Assembly: GCA_025084515.1 (NCBI GenBank)
Contig: JAJAGP010001497.1
Location: 122,430 to 186,429 of the forward strand
Source: Ancistrus triradiatus
Taxonomy: Eukaryota; Chordata; Actinopteri; Siluriformes; Loricariidae
Direction: 5' to 3'
Length of the DNA stretch: 64,000 nt
The notes under the pieces were generated by a model that saw only the letters and a list, made by a program, of their open reading frames with translations, ran no database searches and was not told where the DNA came from. Position numbers and translations under genes: made by a program. Positions within the stretch are counted from its first letter, which is position 1; each line of letters starts with the position of its first letter. Below, in pieces: positions 52,586 to 62,971 of the stretch.

Positions 52586-54677
52586 GCCAGTTCATGCTTT
52601 TTCTCCTCTTCCACGAGATCCAGTTTGTTCTGATGCTGCACCACAATCTGTTTTATATAAACTCATCATTTGCCCCAGATGTTCATTCATACTTCATATA
52701 CACAGATTAATAAATGAGAAAACGGTCAGATTTAAACATCTTAGGGTTTTGGGGTGTGTGTGAGCTCACGAGTACAGGAAGGGGGAAGTTAGCTCTTCCT
52801 CCAAGTGCAAGTCATTAACTCTCTTAAAGTAGCAGGAGAAAATGAAGATGATCTGTATTGTGAATAATCAAACATCCACATGTACAGGGAGGTGTAATAA
52901 TTAAGAACATTAACTGGTGTTTCTGCAGCCTGCAAACTGGAAAGTAACCAGGAGGTACAAATCATCACTGCATCCACAGGAAGTTCAGTACTGCTGCCCT
53001 GTTACTGCACTGATCTACAGACCAAACCTGACGGAGTTACCTGGAAGGATGGTCGATACGACTGGAGAGAGATGCGAACTGATACTGATCCTTACAGAAA
53101 CAGATTTCAGCTGGTTAAAGATCAACATCCAGGAAATCTCTCTCTAATCATATCAGACCTGACTGAAAAGGATGCAGGAGATTACATTTGTGCTATTACA
53201 GGTGATCACAGAATCATCAGACTCTCTGTTGAAGGTAAATATGATTTTAATCCACATTCTTATTGCAAATATTTTCTCATAACAAGGAGGACACTGAAGA
53301 AAATCTGCCCATATTTTGTTGTTAAATGTAAATGTAATATAAATATAACAGAAAAAAAAATCTGTGTAATGACATAACCAATGACAAAGAGTTCTGGATG
53401 ACAGTTCTGCTATATGAATGGACCTGGTTGTACAGTGAGTGTAACAGCAATGCAATATGTTGATGTTTATTCAGTTACAGGTTGTACTGAACTGAATTAT
53501 CAGGATGAAGTTATTATGGGATACGTGGGACAGTCTGTGGTTCTGCCCTGCTCCTGCACTGATCTACAGGCCAAACCAAAGAACCTCAGATGGATGAAAG
53601 GACCGGATTATAAAGAAATTTACCCAGAGGATCAGAGAAACCTCTACAGAAACAGAGTTCATCTGGTTAAAGATCAACCTCCAGGAAGTCTCTTTCTAAT
53701 CATATCAGACCTGCGGAAAGAGGATGACGGATATTACAGGTGTAGAGTTAAACGTGATGTGTCCAGATACATCAGGCTTTTTATTAAAGGTAAAATATGA
53801 TTTAGTTAATATTCTTATTCCAAAGATATTTAATTTAACACAGCTGAGGTGTACTAGTGGGTGTGGTCAGATCTAGCTGTCAGAGTACAGCTGAACTGCA
53901 TTGTGGGTGATGTAGGAAAGCAGTAAGTGAAGTAAAACAGATCTGATTCCACTGCAGCAGTTCTGTTGGTACAGATCATATTGGAATTTGGTCATGGAGG
54001 CACAGTGGTAACGTTTCATCAGCAGCTCCTGTTACAGTTCAGACTAAAGACACTCTGAAACACAACTGGTTCACTTTTACACCCAGAACCAGCAACTACC
54101 ATGGAACTGTTATAGAATCCAATTACTTACAGTTTATCAGACATGTTTTCTTCTTGCAGAGGCCCCGCCCAAACCTCCAACATCCACCCAAGTGATCGAC
54201 CTCAGGTATCCCCCATATTAAACACAATGATCTGAATGTTGTTTATTAGCACAGCTTAAACATTACCAGATTTTCCTAGAAAACACACAAAACACAAACT
54301 AAACCTTTTTCCCTTCCTGCAGGCAACCCAACTAGATCTTCAACATCCAGCCCAGCGGTTGAGGAAATAACTAATGATATCCACACTGATGCTGGTGCAG
54401 ATACTCCAGAGCATCTACCCTTCATCCCCTTCACAGCCGTGACTTTTGTGATCCTCCATGTTATTGTAGCTGTGATTTTCTGCAGGAAGAGGAACAAAGG
54501 TACAGAGAACTTCAAGCTCCTGGAACCTCACCACGTTTCCTCTGTGTAAAAATGTTGGATTAGTTTCATCTGTAGTTTGACCTTCAGGAACTGAGGATTT
54601 TCTTCTTCATTTTAGCTCCAGTTCCTCCTGCCATCGTTCATTACAGCAGTGCTGCTGGAGCAGTGAGTCTGCAGTAG
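52537..54677 (+). CDS. V-set immunoglobulin receptor, copy 2 (the only near-complete member)
   Basis: Predicted type I membrane protein of about 300 residues: signal peptide (exon 52537-52585), V domain 1 (52929-53234), V domain 2 (53481-53789), membrane exon (54323-54499) and tail exon (54616-54677, stop 54675-54677). All exons are phase 1 to phase 1, as usual for Ig genes. Each V domain has an N-terminal Cys, PC[YS]C, a core Trp and a D-x-G-x-Y-x-C-type end. The membrane segment LPFIPFTAVTFVILHVIVAV has no charged residue, so no DAP12/FcR pairing is expected. The tail APVPPAIVHYSSAAG has one Tyr but not an ITIM. An extra stalk-like segment at 54160-54205 would break the phase. The signal-exon donor is GC rather than GT. 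Likely a leukocyte receptor; the family is not identified. Confidence 0.7.
52929..53234 (+). CDS. receptor copy 2, V domain 1 exon
   Basis: 306 nt between CTGCAG and GAAG|GTAAAT. Cys at the first complete codon, PCYC, VTWKDG, RFQLVKDQHPGNLSLIISDL and DAGDYIC. Confidence 0.85.
53481..53789 (+). CDS. receptor copy 2, V domain 2 exon
   Basis: 309 nt between GTTACAG and AAAG|GTAAAA. GCTELNYQDEV, LPCSC, LRWMKG, RVHLVKDQPPGSLFLIISDL and DDGYYRC. Confidence 0.85.
54160..54205 (+). pseudogene. residual stalk exon, receptor copy 2
   Basis: TTCTTGCAG then EAPPKPPTSTQVIDL. It resembles the stalk at 56342-56506 but ends in the wrong phase, so the V2 exon probably joins the membrane exon directly. Confidence 0.5.
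54323..54499 (+). CDS. receptor copy 2, membrane exon
   Basis: 177 nt, Ser/Thr-rich juxtamembrane segment (NPTRSSTSSPAVEEIT), membrane helix, then CRKRNK. If the donor AAAG|GTACAG is not used, the frame continues through GTENFKLLEPHHVSSV to TAA at 54547-54549. Confidence 0.85.
54616..54677 (+). CDS. receptor copy 2, tail exon
   Basis: 62 nt after CATTTTAG: APVPPAIVHYSSAAGAVSLQ then TAG. Identical length in copies 3 and 4. Confidence 0.75.
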
Positions 54678-55150
54678 TGAAGAAGAGCAACAGACAGCAG
54701 CATATCACCAAATATTTGAGCAAGGTCTGTAGAGCTATTAGAGGGAGTGTCCTTGATTGGCTGATCCTTAATTTGTAATGTGGTGGCAGATCAGCAATGC
54801 TTGCTACATAAAGTAATGTAAATAATACATGTGTACAGTGTATGTTCACTTAACTTAAAAAATGGGGAAACTGCAGGAGTTCTTAACACATAAGTTATAT
54901 TTGTAGTCCTTTCTGTGTTTTACTTATTAGTTTTTCACAAGAACTAATTTCTAAAACTATCTTAAAAAAATCTACCTGCCGCCTTGATGAACCTCGTGTT
55001 AAAAGATGGAAATAATACACCATAAAAGCTTATATATCTTTTACAAATATAACTGTTAAAACATTTACATTTTCTCCCAGTTGAGGAGACTTGTCCTTAT
55101 AATTTCTTAAAATTAAAAGTTAAGCCTAACCAGCTATTTTAAAACTAATG

Positions 55151-55311
55151 CGGGCAATGTTGCCTCGTCAAGCAGCTTCTAATGCTAAAGCTCACAATAA
55201 CCTTTTCGATCCAGATTGAACGTTTGTGTTTCTCTGCATGAGGCTGTGGTGTGGACTTTGGTCGCTTTTAGTGTTGTTGCTTTTAGAGAGAAATCTGATT
55301 ATTGATGAGAT
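55151..55311 (+). repeat. conserved 3'UTR block, copy 2
   Basis: As at 49221, followed by a (TA)n run (55395-55433). Confidence 0.85.
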
Positions 55312-55391
55312 GTGTTTGTATTTTTTAGATGAAAAGTGAGTGAATAGTGTTCAGGATTTTGCATCATGTGTATATCTGTTTCAGAGGATTT

Positions 55392-55438
<47 letters not shown>

Positions 55439-56104
55439 AAAAAAAATATATATATGTATACATATACATATGAATTTTTTTTTTACTTTTGGAGTGAATG
55501 AGCAACATCGTCAAGAAAAGCGGCTTAGGAGATTAACTCTGCTCTATTATTTGTCCATAATGAATATTGATAACTGATTATTAAATTAATACAGTTCAAC
55601 GTTTTTGAAATCGCTCTAACAAAGGATGTAGTGTAGTTTCCTCAGTGACCAGTAGATGCTGGTGTTTGTACAGTTCAGCTCATTATTTCTCTCTATGTAC
55701 ATGTATACAGTGCAGTGTAATAGCAAATTTAACGTTATATTGTCATCTGCAGGACAGAGGCGCTACTACAGGTCAGGTCAAATCAATAAACATTTCTTAT
55801 TTCTACTTTTAATACAAACACATAATACTACAAATATAAGAACTCCACTAACACATGTTCATGTATTCATAATGAAGTCATATAGGTTAACCTTCATAAT
55901 CCATTCTGTGGTGTTTGGATAGAGAGACCCCCTGCCAAGCTTTTTATTTATAAAACAAATGTATTTATAATAAATTTAGACATTCTGAAATCTTTTAACC
56001 CCCTGTGTATTTCATGGCGTAATGAGTTTTTCTCCTTAACTTACCATATTAGTCCCATTCTGTAGCTGCTTTTTTTTGTCATGTTAAGGTTCCACTGAAC
56101 TCCG

Positions 56105-56114
56105 TTTCACTTCC
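56105..56114 (-). promoter_or_regulatory. ETS-IRF composite element, receptor copy 3
   Basis: TTTCACTTCC in the promoter of a copy that has lost its signal and V exons. Confidence 0.6.
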
Positions 56115-56341
56115 TTTGGTCAAACCACATGCTGCTAAGTTTGGACATCCTGCCTGAGCTGCTGGAGGATGAGCATGCACTAAAGCACTAATTCATCCCA
56201 ATCAGACACGGTGCAGCAGTTGTACAGGGGCTGTTCATGATCTCTTTAAATGAACCAGCAGGAGAAAATGAAGATGATCTGTATTGTGAATAATCAAACA
56301 TCATTTTACTAACCACTTATCAGATATTTATTTTCTTACAG

Positions 56342-56974
56342 AGGCTCCACCTAAACCTCAGCCTCCAACAACCAGTCCAGCAACCAAAGGAAGATCAACG
56401 ACAATTACAGCTCCACCTAAACCTCAACACCAGTCCAACCTCCAACCTCCAAATCCAGCAACCAAAGGAACCACAGCTAAAACATCTCCAAATAAACCTT
56501 CCACAGGTACCACAAACATAATACACACCATGCTGAATATCTTTTATTTGAAAGGTTTTGTACTACGAGACACACAAAACACAAGCTAAACACTAAACCC
56601 AACTAGATCTTCAACATCAACATGAAATTTATTGAAAGTAGCTGCTGTTCTGTCTGAAACTCAGCTCTGAATGATATCCATACTAATGCTGCTGCAGATC
56701 CTCCAGAGCATCTACCCTTCATCCCCTTCGCCGCCCTGACTTTTGTGATCCTCCATGTTATTGTAGCTGTGATCTTCTGCAGGAAGAGGAACAAAGGTTC
56801 AGAGAACTTCAAGCTCCTGGAACCTCACCACGTTTCCTCTGTGTAAAACTGTTGGATTAGTTTCATCTGTAGTTTGACCTTCAGGAACTAAGGATTTTCC
56901 TCCTCATTTTAGCTCCAGTTCCTCCTGCCATCATTCATTATGGCAGTGCTGCTGGAGCAGTGAGTCTGCAGTAG
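56342..56974 (+). pseudogene. receptor copy 3: stalk, membrane and tail exons only
   Basis: The stalk exon 56342-56506 (165 nt, phase 1 to 1) reads EAPPKPQPPTTSPATKGRST and is Pro/Thr-rich with two related halves. The membrane segment (to 56796) is intact from DPPEHLPFIPF to CRKRNK. Its acceptor, however, is deleted and about 55 bp of other sequence replaces the exon start. The tail exon 56913-56974 is intact (VHYGSAAGAVSLQ). No V domain or signal peptide remains upstream. Confidence 0.75.
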
Positions 56975-57439
56975 AGAAGAAGAGCAACAGACAGCAGCAT
57001 ATCACCAAATGTATGGATGGGGCCTATATAGCTATTAGGCCTTGATTGGCAAAACTAATGTTCAATTTATATTGTAGTGGTCTTATTATCAGCATTTTCT
57101 CTGGTATGTCTCCTATAAATTCATAAACACACTGACAACGATATATTTAATACATTTATTAAATATTGCCATTTCATTGCGTTATGGTTGTTATTTTGCC
57201 GTTTCTTGCATTTAATAAACTTCTCATGCTTATTAGAAATCCTGTTTCTGTTTGAGATTTTATCTACTTAAAACCAGCTCACTGGTGGCTGGCACAGCTC
57301 ATTTCAGATAAAGATTCTGGTTTTTAACGTGTTCATATTTGTTTCAAGGGAACTGGTTTTCCTGATTCTCCGGTCACAGAGGAATCAGGTGGTGACCCGT
57401 TCTTTCGTTCAAATTAACTAAATTAAAGCGAAGGCCAAA

Positions 57440-57640
57440 ATTCACTACACATGGCAGTGACTCAGTGCATTTAGGCATGTAGACATGGTCAAAAAAGCTG
57501 CTTAAGTTCAAACCAAGCATCAGAATGGAGAAGAAAGCTGACAGAATTAAGGCAATTCTGAAGGCAAAAGGGTGTCCAGCCCTGACTAACTAGGTGTACC
57601 TAATAAAGTGACCTGTGTGTGTACATGTCTACATTACATG
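57440..57640 (+). mobile_element. small DNA-transposon remnant
   Basis: Contains GTTCAAACCAAGCATCAGAATGG-like sequence and ends in GGTGTACCTAATAAAGTGACC, motifs I associate with internally deleted fish DNA transposons. Class not certain. Confidence 0.4.
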
Positions 57641-58164
57641 GAACAGTATAATCCAAATGGAAAGTAAGGTAAGAGGTGACACTGCAGGTTAAAAAAATCA
57701 ATAAACATTTCTTATTTCTAATTTTAATACAATCATATAATGTTATAAACACAAGAACTCCACTAACACATGGTCATAATGAAGTCTTATAGTTTAACCT
57801 TCATAATATATTCTGTGGCGTTTGGATAGAGAGACCCCCTGTCAAGCTTTTTATTCATAAATCAAATGTATTGATAATAAATGTAAATGTTCTGCAATCA
57901 TGTAACCCCATGTGTATTTCATGATTTACTGAGTTTTTCTCTTTAACACACTTCTGAATGTGATCTGTTAGTCACATTCGGTAGCTGATTTTTGTCATGT
58001 TCAACCTCCAACATCCACCGTAGCAGTCAAGGAAATAACTATCTCAGGTATATCTCTCATTATACACAATGGACTGATTAATATTTATTAATACAGCTTA
58101 AACATTACCAGATTTTACTAGAAAACACGCAAAACACAAACTAAACCTTTTTCCCTTCCTGTAG

Positions 58165-58519
58165 GCAACCCAACTAGATCTTCAACATCCAGCCCAGCGG
58201 TTGAGGAAATAACTACTGATAACTATGCTGATGTTGGTGCAGATCCTCCAGAGCATCTACCCTTCATCCCCTTCGCCGCCCTGACTTTTGTGATCCTCCA
58301 TGTTACTGTAGCTGTGATCTTCTGCAGGAAGAGGAACAAAGGTACAGAGAACTTCAAGCTCCTGGAACCTCACCACGTTTCCTCTGTGTAAAACTGTTGG
58401 ATTAGTTTCATCTGTAGTTTGACCTTCAGGAACTGAGGATTTTCCTCCTCATTTTAGCTCCAGTTCCTCCTGCCAGCGTTCATTACAGCAGTGCTGCTGG
58501 AGCAGTGAGTCTGCAGTAG
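58165..58519 (+). pseudogene. receptor copy 4: membrane and tail exons only
   Basis: The membrane exon 58165-58341 (177 nt, normal acceptor TTCCTGTAG) and tail exon 58458-58519 (62 nt) are both intact, as is the alternative read-through tail ending at 58389-58391. Promoter, signal and V exons are missing. Only a stalk-like trace precedes it (58010-58045). Confidence 0.75.
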
Positions 58520-59008
58520 AGAAGAAGAGCAACAGACAGCAGAAAATCAGCAAATATTTGAGCAGGGTCTGTAGAGATACTGTTTTAGAGGGAGTGTCCC
58601 TGATTGGGTGATCTGATGCTTAATTTGTAATGTGGTGGCAGATCAGCAATGCTTGCTACATAAAGTAATGTAAATAATACATGTGTACAGTGTATGTTCA
58701 CCTAACTTAAAAAATAGGGAAACTGCAGGAGTTCTTAACACATAAGATAAATTTGTAGTCCTTTCTGTGTTTTACTCATCAATTTTTCTACAGCTAAAAA
58801 CAAGAACTAATTTCTAAAACTATCTCTAAAAAATCTACCTGCAGCCTTGATGAACCTCATGTTAAAAGATGGAAATAATACACCATAAAAGCTTATATAT
58901 TTTTTATGTTAAAACATTTATAAGGACATATCTTCCAGTTGAGGAGATGTATCTTTGTAAATTCCTAAGATTAAAATCTAAACCAAACCAGTTATTTTAA
59001 AACTAAAG

Positions 59009-59166
59009 CAGGCAGTGTTATCTCATCAAGCAGCTTCTAATGCTAGAGCTCACAATAACCTTTTTGATCTAGATTGAACGTTTGTGTTTCTCTGCATGAG
59101 GTTGGGTATGGACTTTGATCGCTTTTAGTGTTGTTGCTTTTAGAGAGAAATCTGATTATTGATGAA
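59009..59166 (+). repeat. conserved 3'UTR block, copy 4, cut by Tc1
   Basis: Ends at ATTGATGAAATGAG, where a Tc1 element begins. The block resumes at about 60593 (TATATATCTGTTTCAGAGG). Confidence 0.8.
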
Positions 59167-59437
59167 ATGAGATAAAAAATGAGACAAAAATTAGATAAAA
59201 AATCCAGGAAATCACATTGTAGGATTTTTAAAGAATATAATTGTAAATTATGGTGGAAAATAAGTATTTGGTCACCCAATAACAAGCAAGATTTCTGGCT
59301 CTCACAGACCTGTAACTTCTTTAAGAAGCTCTTCTGTCCTCCACTCGTTACCTGTATTAATGGCACCTGTTTGACCTTGTTATCTATATAAAAGACACGT
59401 GTCCACAGCCTCAAACAGTCAGACTCCAAACTCAATC

Positions 59438-60174
59438 ATGGCCAAGACCAAAGCGCTGTCGAAGGACACCAGGAAGAAAATTGTAGACATGCATCAGACT
59501 TGGAAAAGTGAATCTACACTAGGAAAGCAGGTTGGTGTGAATAAATCAACTGTGGGAGCAATTGTAAGAAAATGGAAGACATACAAAACCATTGATAATC
59601 TCCCTCGATCTGGGGCTCCACGCAATATCTCATCCCGTGGGGTCAAAATGATCATGAGACCAGTGAGCAAAAATCCCAGAACTACACGGAGGGACCTGAT
59701 GAATAACCTGCAGAGAGCTGGGACCAAAGTAACAAAGGGTACCATCAGTAACACACTACACCGAGAGGGGCTCAGATCCTGCAGTGCCAGGAGTGCCCCC
59801 TGCTTAAGCCAGTACATGTCCAGGTCCGTCTGAAGTTTGCTAGAGAGCTTATGGATGATCCAGAAGAGGATTGGAAGAATATAATGTGGTCAGATGAAAC
59901 CAAAATAGAACTTTTTGGGAAAAACTCAACTCATCGTGTTTGGAGGAAGAAGAATGTTGAGTTGCCTAGCCAGTCTCCAGACCTCCAGACCCCATAGAAA
60001 ATGTGTGGAGGGAGTTGAAAGTCCGTGTTGCCCCAAAACATCACTGCTCTAGAGGAGATCTGCATGGAGGAATGGGCCAAAATACCAGCTACAGTGTGTG
60101 CCAACCTGGTGAAGACTTACAGGAAACATTTGACCTCTGGCATTGCCAACAAAGTTTATGTTGCAAAGTATTGA
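59438..60174 (+). pseudogene. decayed Tc1 transposase
   Basis: Starts MAKTKALSKDTRKKIVDMHQ with a helix-turn-helix (LGKQVGVNKSTVGAIVRKW) and stops at 59831-59833 after a frameshift. Downstream frames show MWSDETK (first Asp) and SQSPDLQTP, but the segment with the second catalytic Asp is deleted. The end reads NKVYVAKY. Confidence 0.85.
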
Positions 60175-60308
60175 GTTGAACCAAATTTATTGACCAAATA
60201 CTTATTTTCCACCATAATTTACAATTAAATTCTTAAAAAATCCTACAATATGATTTCCTGGATTTTCTATTCTCATTTTGTCTCTCATAGTTGAAGTGTA
60301 GCTATGAT

Positions 60309-60508
60309 GGGACTGTGGTAGCCTAGCGGGTAAGATACTGGACTATGGACCAGAAGGTAAAGGGTTCAAATCCCATCTCTGCCAAGCTGCAGGGTCACTG
60401 TTGGGTCCTTGAGCAAGGCCCTTAACCCACAATTGCTTGGATTGTAAGATTGTATCAAATGTAAGTCGCTTTGGATAAGGCCATCTGCTAAATGCTGTAA
60501 GTGTAAAT
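60309..60508 (+). mobile_element. tRNA-derived SINE, best copy in the window
   Basis: Box A TAGCCTAGCGGGTAA and box B GGTTCAAATCC, a body with GAGCAAGGCCCTTAACC, and the 3' tail GTCGCTTTGGATAAGGCCAT then CTGCTAAATG, a tail shared by several fish SINE families. Inserted in the Tc1 right arm between ..CTATGATG and ATGAAAATTACAG.., with ATG(A) as the likely target duplication. Confidence 0.85.
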
Positions 60509-60661
60509 GAAAATTACAGACCTCTGCTTACTTTCTAAGTAGGAGAACTTGCACAGTCAGTAGCTGAGCAAATACTTTTTTGCCCCACTGTATATATCTG
60601 TTTCAGAGGATTTGTTTTATGTTTAAAAATAAAATTAAAATTCTTTGTGTATATTCACACC

Positions 60662-60668
60662 AAAAAAA

Positions 60669-60716
<48 letters not shown>
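60662..60716. repeat. poly-A followed by (TA)n
   Basis: About 26 A and then TA repeats, in the resumed 3'UTR block. Confidence 0.9.
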
Positions 60717-60723
<7 letters not shown>

Positions 60724-61417
60724 TTTTTTGGTGTGAATGAGCAGTGTCGTCAATAAAAGCTGAGATTAACTCTGTTGTGTAAGTTGTCCATACTGAATAT
60801 TGATTACTGATCATTAAATCAATATCATTAAATGTTTTTGATATCGCGTTCATGTCACTGTTCTTAAGGATGTAGTGTAGTTCGCTCGGTTGTCGGTAGA
60901 TGCTGTACAGCTTGTATAGTTCGGCTCATTCTTTCACCCTACACTGTCTACAATGTTTTGATGGATGCTCAATAATCTAAGTGTGAAAATCCCAGAAGTT
61001 GAATCAGTTCATCTGGACATAAGGTTTTGTGGGAGAAACGGTTCATCACTCATCGAAATGGCTTCTTCAGTCACAGCTAGTTGAAAAACTTCCCCAATCT
61101 TATATACAGCACCTTTGCATAACGACTGGTACCAGCACCACTGCATAACAATGGGATCAGTTTAATACGCAGATTGCCATGGCAAGTAATGACAATGGCC
61201 ACGTGTGCCATTCACACAGGATTGGGGAAGGGCTGCGATGGCGGCGTTGTAAGATGGTGAAAGGTGCACTCTGAGGCCCCCTCCTTGGTTCAGGGATGGA
61301 CGTTCCCTTTTTACAAAAATGGCTTCTTTTACTCGGCGTTCAAACCAGCGTTCCTCTCTTTTAAGGATCTGCACGTCTTCATCATTGAATGAGTGGCCAC
61401 TGGCCTGTAGGTGGGTA

Positions 61418-61735
61418 TTAACCAGAATTCTGCCCTGGTGAGGTGGCTCTTCTATGTTGTGCCATCCGTTTTACCAGTGGCTGTTTGGTTTCCCCGATGT
61501 ACAATTCCTGGCAATCCTCCCGGCACTTAACAGCATACACTACATTACTCTGTTTGTGCTGGGGGACCCGATCCATGGGGTGGACCAATATCTGGCGTAG
61601 CATGTTTTGGGGCTTGAAAGCCACCGAGACATGGTGTTTGGAAAATATGCATCTCAATTGTTCAGATGTTCCTGCCACATATGGAATCACCACTGGTTTA
61701 CGCTTAGACTGCGGTTGTTGTTCTCCTCTCGTCAA
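61418..61735 (-). pseudogene. GIY-YIG domain, Penelope-like copy 2
   Basis: VVYAVKCREDCQELYIGETK then LVKRMAQHRRATSPGQ. A small in-frame insertion and a stop separate it from the reverse transcriptase. Confidence 0.8.
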
Positions 61736-61850
61736 TCTGCTGGAGCACTGTTTGGGTGTCTTACCGGCTTTGACAAACCCCCAGTTCGGATAACCACATA
61801 TGCCCAGGGCCTGCTTAATGTGAGATTTCTCTCCATCCTTGGTCGTTGTG

Positions 61851-62201
61851 TCAGTGGGGGGCGCTATCTGCTCGGTGGTACAGTGTCCTGATGACTCCTA
61901 GTTTGTGCTCCAGTGGATGATAAGAGTCAAACCTTAAGTACTGATCAGTATGTGTTGGCTTACGGTAAACATCGACTTTCAATCGTTCCCCATCTCCAAT
62001 CACAACCTCACAATCCAAGAAGGCTAACCTGCCGTTCTTCATGTCCTCCCTGGTGAACTTAATGTGTTTGTCCACTGAGTTGATGTGGTCGGTGAAATGT
62101 GGTACTTCTTGAGATTTCATTTTAACCCAGGTGTCATCCACATATCTGAACCAATGGCTGGCTGGTGTTCCTGAAAAGGATCTTAGTGCCTTCTTTTCCA
62201 C
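61851..62201 (-). pseudogene. reverse transcriptase fragment, Penelope-like copy 2
   Basis: Retains the catalytic YVDD (WFRYVDDTWVKMKS) and DMKNGRLAFLDCEVVIGDG. The upstream motif CAMGSPV has decayed to CGAIGSPV-like in another frame. Confidence 0.8.
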
Positions 62202-62737
62202 TTATTCCATTTACAGGTTGGCCACGATAGGTGAAACTGGGGAACCAATAGCGCCCCCATGTTTCTTCCTATAGTACTGCCCTCTGTATGCGAAATAGGT
62301 GGATTGAAGACACAGCTCCAAAAGCAAACCTTATGTTCAGATGAACTGATTCAACTTCTGGGATATACTGTATACACTTAAGATAACAAATGTGATGTAG
62401 AATTGGCACCTAGGGCAAAGAGGCGCTACTGCAGGTCAGGTCAAAGTAAATAAACTTTTCATATTTCTAATTTTAATACAAACACACAATGTTATAAACA
62501 CAAGAACTCCTCTAACACATGATCATGTATTCATAATGCAGTCATATAGTTAAACCTTTGTAATAAATTCTGTGGTGTTTTGATAGAGACCATGCTATGC
62601 TTTTTATTTATAAGACAAATGTATTTATAATAAATGTAGATGTTCTGCCATCGTTTAATCCTCTTTGTCACACTTTATGATCTGTTAGTCACATTCTGTA
62701 GCTGCTTTTTGTCATGTTCAGGTTCCACTGAACTCAG

Positions 62738-62747
62738 TTTCACTTCC
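62738..62747 (-). promoter_or_regulatory. ETS-IRF composite element, receptor copy 5
   Basis: TTTCACTTCC, 185 bp upstream of the signal-peptide ATG at 62923. Confidence 0.7.
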
Positions 62748-62922
62748 TTTGGACATCCTGCCTGAGCTGCTGGAGGATGAGCATGCACCAAAGCAGCACT
62801 ATTTCCATGTCTGATGGGGACTTTAGGCTGTGTTCATCCCATTCAGACCCGGTGCAGCAGTTGTACAGGGGCTGTTCATGATCTCTGTAGATGAACCATT
62901 TAGGTTTGGATCCTCAGTAAGA

Positions 62923-62971
62923 ATGCAGCTGTGTTTCCTTCTCTTCCTGACAGGCCTTCATCTGACTGCAG
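62923..62971 (+). CDS. receptor copy 5, signal-peptide exon
   Basis: MQLCFLLFLTGLHLTA plus one base, with an intact donor G|GTCAGT. The V exons expected next are absent, because gypsy-derived DNA begins near 63155 after a short trace of intron (GAAGATGATCTGTATTGTG). They could lie beyond the window if that DNA is an insertion. Confidence 0.6.

Larger units (their letters stand above)
59170..60592 (+). mobile_element. decayed Tc1-type transposon with a nested SINE
   Basis: Inverted arms match, with AAAATCCAGGAAATCA at 59202 region and TGATTTCCTGGATTTT at 60250 region, and continue with TTATGGTGGAAAATAAGTAT and its complement. The right arm ends GCCCCACTGTA at about 60592. The outer part of the left arm is missing. 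A SINE (60309-60508) interrupts the right arm. Confidence 0.85.
60993..62361 (-). mobile_element. Penelope-like element, copy 2
   Basis: Same layout as 13343-14970: inverted end segments (AGAAGTTGAATCAGTTCATC at the left and its complement near 62335-62360), reverse transcriptase (62201-61851) and GIY-YIG (61735-61418) on the minus strand. The right end is truncated. It split the spacer of the last receptor unit, which resumes at about 62372. Confidence 0.85.
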
